From assembly GCA_036675505.1 (NCBI GenBank), contig JAKFEW010000042.1, positions 122,983 to 186,982 on the forward strand: a DNA stretch of 64,000 bases, read 5' to 3'. The position numbers and the translations under genes were made by a program. This document shows positions 63,038-64,000 of the stretch, piece after piece. The stretch is from JAKFEW01 sp036675505. GTDB lineage: Bacteria; Cyanobacteriota; Sericytochromatia; S15B-MN24; JAQBPE01. Position 1 is the first letter of the stretch. Each line of letters starts with the position of its first letter. Under the pieces are notes generated by a model, which saw only the letters and a list, made by a program, of their open reading frames with translations, was not told the origin of the DNA and did no database searches.

Positions 63038-63856
63038 ATGGTGGAACGGGATAGCAGCTTCGAGGCCGTGCTCGCCCAGGTCGAACGCGGCCTGGGGGGC
63101 GATCGTGGTGCGGCGCCGCCGTTGCCGGCGATCGGCGAGGCCATCGGCACCTTCCGCGACGCGCTGGCAGGCGCCGACAACCTGGGCGGCACCGGGGACG
63201 ACCGCGACGTCTACGTCTTGCTCGACCGCCTGGTCGCGTCGGTGCGCGCGGCGTATCCCGGCGTGCGCTGCGGCGCCGGCTGTAGCGGCTGCTGCGACTC
63301 CTCGACGGCCATCTTCGACGTCTGGCCGGAAGAGTGGGCGCGGATCGAGACGCACATCGCCACGCGCTGGTCGCCCGAGCGCCGGACGGCCTTCAAGGCG
63401 CGCTTCGACGCGGAGCACGGCCACCGCGTGCGCAGCTACCGCCTGCTCGGCGCGATCAAGCACTTCGAGCCGATCGCGGACCGCTACTGGGCGAAAGAGG
63501 GCTATCGCTGCCCGTTTCTCGAAGACGGCAGGTGTTCGATCTACGAGGCGCGGCCGCTGGCCTGCCGGATGTACGGCTACTTCGCCATTCGCGGGCGGTG
63601 GCTCGCCGAGCCCTCCGTCTACGGCTGCCGCATGCAGGCCGACTACTTCAGCGACGTGCGCGACAGCGGCGGCCTGCACCTGCCGTCGGTCAACGCCGTC
63701 ACGGTCCGCGTGGCGAAGCTGACCCGGGTGCCACGGTGGCGCCGCAGCGCCTCAGCCACCGGATCGAGCGCCGCCGGCTTCGACGTGAAGGGGCGCCAGC
63801 GCATCCTGCCGCTCTGGATCGCCGGCCGTTGGCCGGCCGCGGCCGACCCGCCGTGA
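63038..63856 (+). CDS. YkgJ-family cysteine-cluster protein
   Basis: 272 residues. The Cys cluster CGAGCSGCC (about 83) and later CPFLEDGRCSIYEARPLACRMYG are the metal-binding pattern of the YkgJ family. The C-terminal 50 residues are less conserved. Function unknown, a zinc or iron-sulphur centre is assumed. TAAAAT (63026-63031) stands six bases before the ATG, with TCTACA as -35 at 17-base spacing; the intervening GAAGGG is too close to act as a normal ribosome site. Confidence 0.85.
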   Translation: MVERDSSFEAVLAQVERGLGGDRGAAPPLPAIGEAIGTFRDALAGADNLGGTGDDRDVYVLLDRLVASVRAAYPGVRCGAGCSGCCDSSTAIFDVWPEEWARIETHIATRWSPERRTAFKARFDAEHGHRVRSYRLLGAIKHFEPIADRYWAKEGYRCPFLEDGRCSIYEARPLACRMYGYFAIRGRWLAEPSVYGCRMQADYFSDVRDSGGLHLPSVNAVTVRVAKLTRVPRWRRSASATGSSAAGFDVKGRQRILPLWIAGRWPAAADPP

Positions 63857-63901
63857 CCGCCGTCGTTGTGCCGCGTGCCGCCGGAGCGCTATGATTCCGG
63901 C

Positions 63902-64000
63902 ATGAGCAGCGACGAGGCCGCCGTCACGGACCGTCCCGCGCCCGTGCCGGCCCAGCCGCCGGCCAGCGCGGCGCCGGCCGTGCGTCCGCGGCGCCGGCAG
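63902..64000 (+). CDS. partial gene, Pro/Ala-rich N-terminus
   Basis: 33 codons to the window edge (MSSDEAAVTDRPAPVPAQPP, then Ala/Pro/Arg). A disordered N-terminal head of an unknown protein. TATGAT (63890-63895) lies six bases before the ATG, with TTGTGC as -35 at 18-base spacing; again a leaderless arrangement. Confidence 0.55.
   Translation, partial: MSSDEAAVTDRPAPVPAQPPASAAPAVRPRRRQ

Overview
The window is a high-GC, gene-dense bacterial chromosome segment with short intergenic gaps, no rRNA, tRNA, CRISPR array or insertion sequence that I can see. Several genes have a cyanobacterial flavour: a nucleotidyltransferase fused to a phosphomannomutase-like domain, an RNase E/G of the cyanobacterial/plastid layout, a mini-RNase III next to cysS and rlmB, a UbiB-type kinase, and HrcA/CIRCE control of heat shock. 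There is no photosynthesis gene. A non-photosynthetic, deep-branching lineage related to Cyanobacteria (for example Sericytochromatia) is my best guess, but this is inference; other high-GC phyla cannot be excluded.

Layout. 1-5.3 kb: tail of an OmpR-type response regulator, its sensor kinase, then two convergent cation/proton antiporters whose stop codons overlap. 5.2-9.7 kb: a minus-strand operon resembling part of the phenylacetate (paa) pathway (paaH, paaA-like, paaG, paaF, EthD protein). 9.8-16 kb: a trehalase-like/GH15-like protein, a Cu/Zn superoxide dismutase lipoprotein, a UbiB-family kinase, a repeat-bearing lipoprotein and ThpR. 16-22 kb: a diiron desaturase-like protein, two paralogous 243-residue membrane proteins, several uncharacterised proteins, a candidate small RNA, cobalamin adenosyltransferase. 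22-28 kb: ferredoxin-reductase-like protein, AraC regulator, GcvPB, the arsenosugar pair (ArsS and its peroxidase-like partner), FmdB, a CvpA-CAP fusion. 28-33 kb: RluD-type synthase and a 983-residue RNase E/G with low-complexity tails and a long leader. 33-44.8 kb: SSB, a four-carbon acid sugar kinase, a glycogen-synthase-like transferase, the nucleotidyltransferase fusion, then the heat-shock operon hrcA-grpE-dnaK-dnaJ-cysE behind a promoter with a perfect CIRCE. 44.8-51 kb: argS, cysS-mrnC-rlmB and a beta-propeller carrying a haem-type CxxCH. 51-53.5 kb: an ExeA-like AAA ATPase translationally coupled to ParB.

53.6-58.5 kb is the most unusual part. A PIN-toxin/AbrB-antitoxin pair diverges from an HD hydrolase of the (p)ppGpp-hydrolase type; the shared control region has four GTAAGAC boxes and both transcripts look leaderless or nearly so. 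Overlapping the HD gene by ATGA is a gene missed by ordinary ORF calling: a SelW/Rdx-type selenoprotein with an in-frame TGA in a CxxU motif and a plausible SECIS hairpin just downstream. About 2 kb further is a 366-residue protein with RelA/SpoT-synthetase-like motifs, preceded by phased heptamer inverted repeats. 58.5-64 kb: FKBP lipoprotein, zinc phospholipase-like protein, purple-acid-phosphatase-like phosphoesterase, subtilase, HAD phosphatase, YkgJ-type cysteine-cluster protein and a partial gene.

A recurring pattern is a -10-like hexamer exactly six bases before the ATG (genes at 28015 minus, 33212 minus, 54435, 57328, 59976, 63038, 63902), which suggests that leaderless mRNAs are common here beside ordinary Shine-Dalgarno genes.
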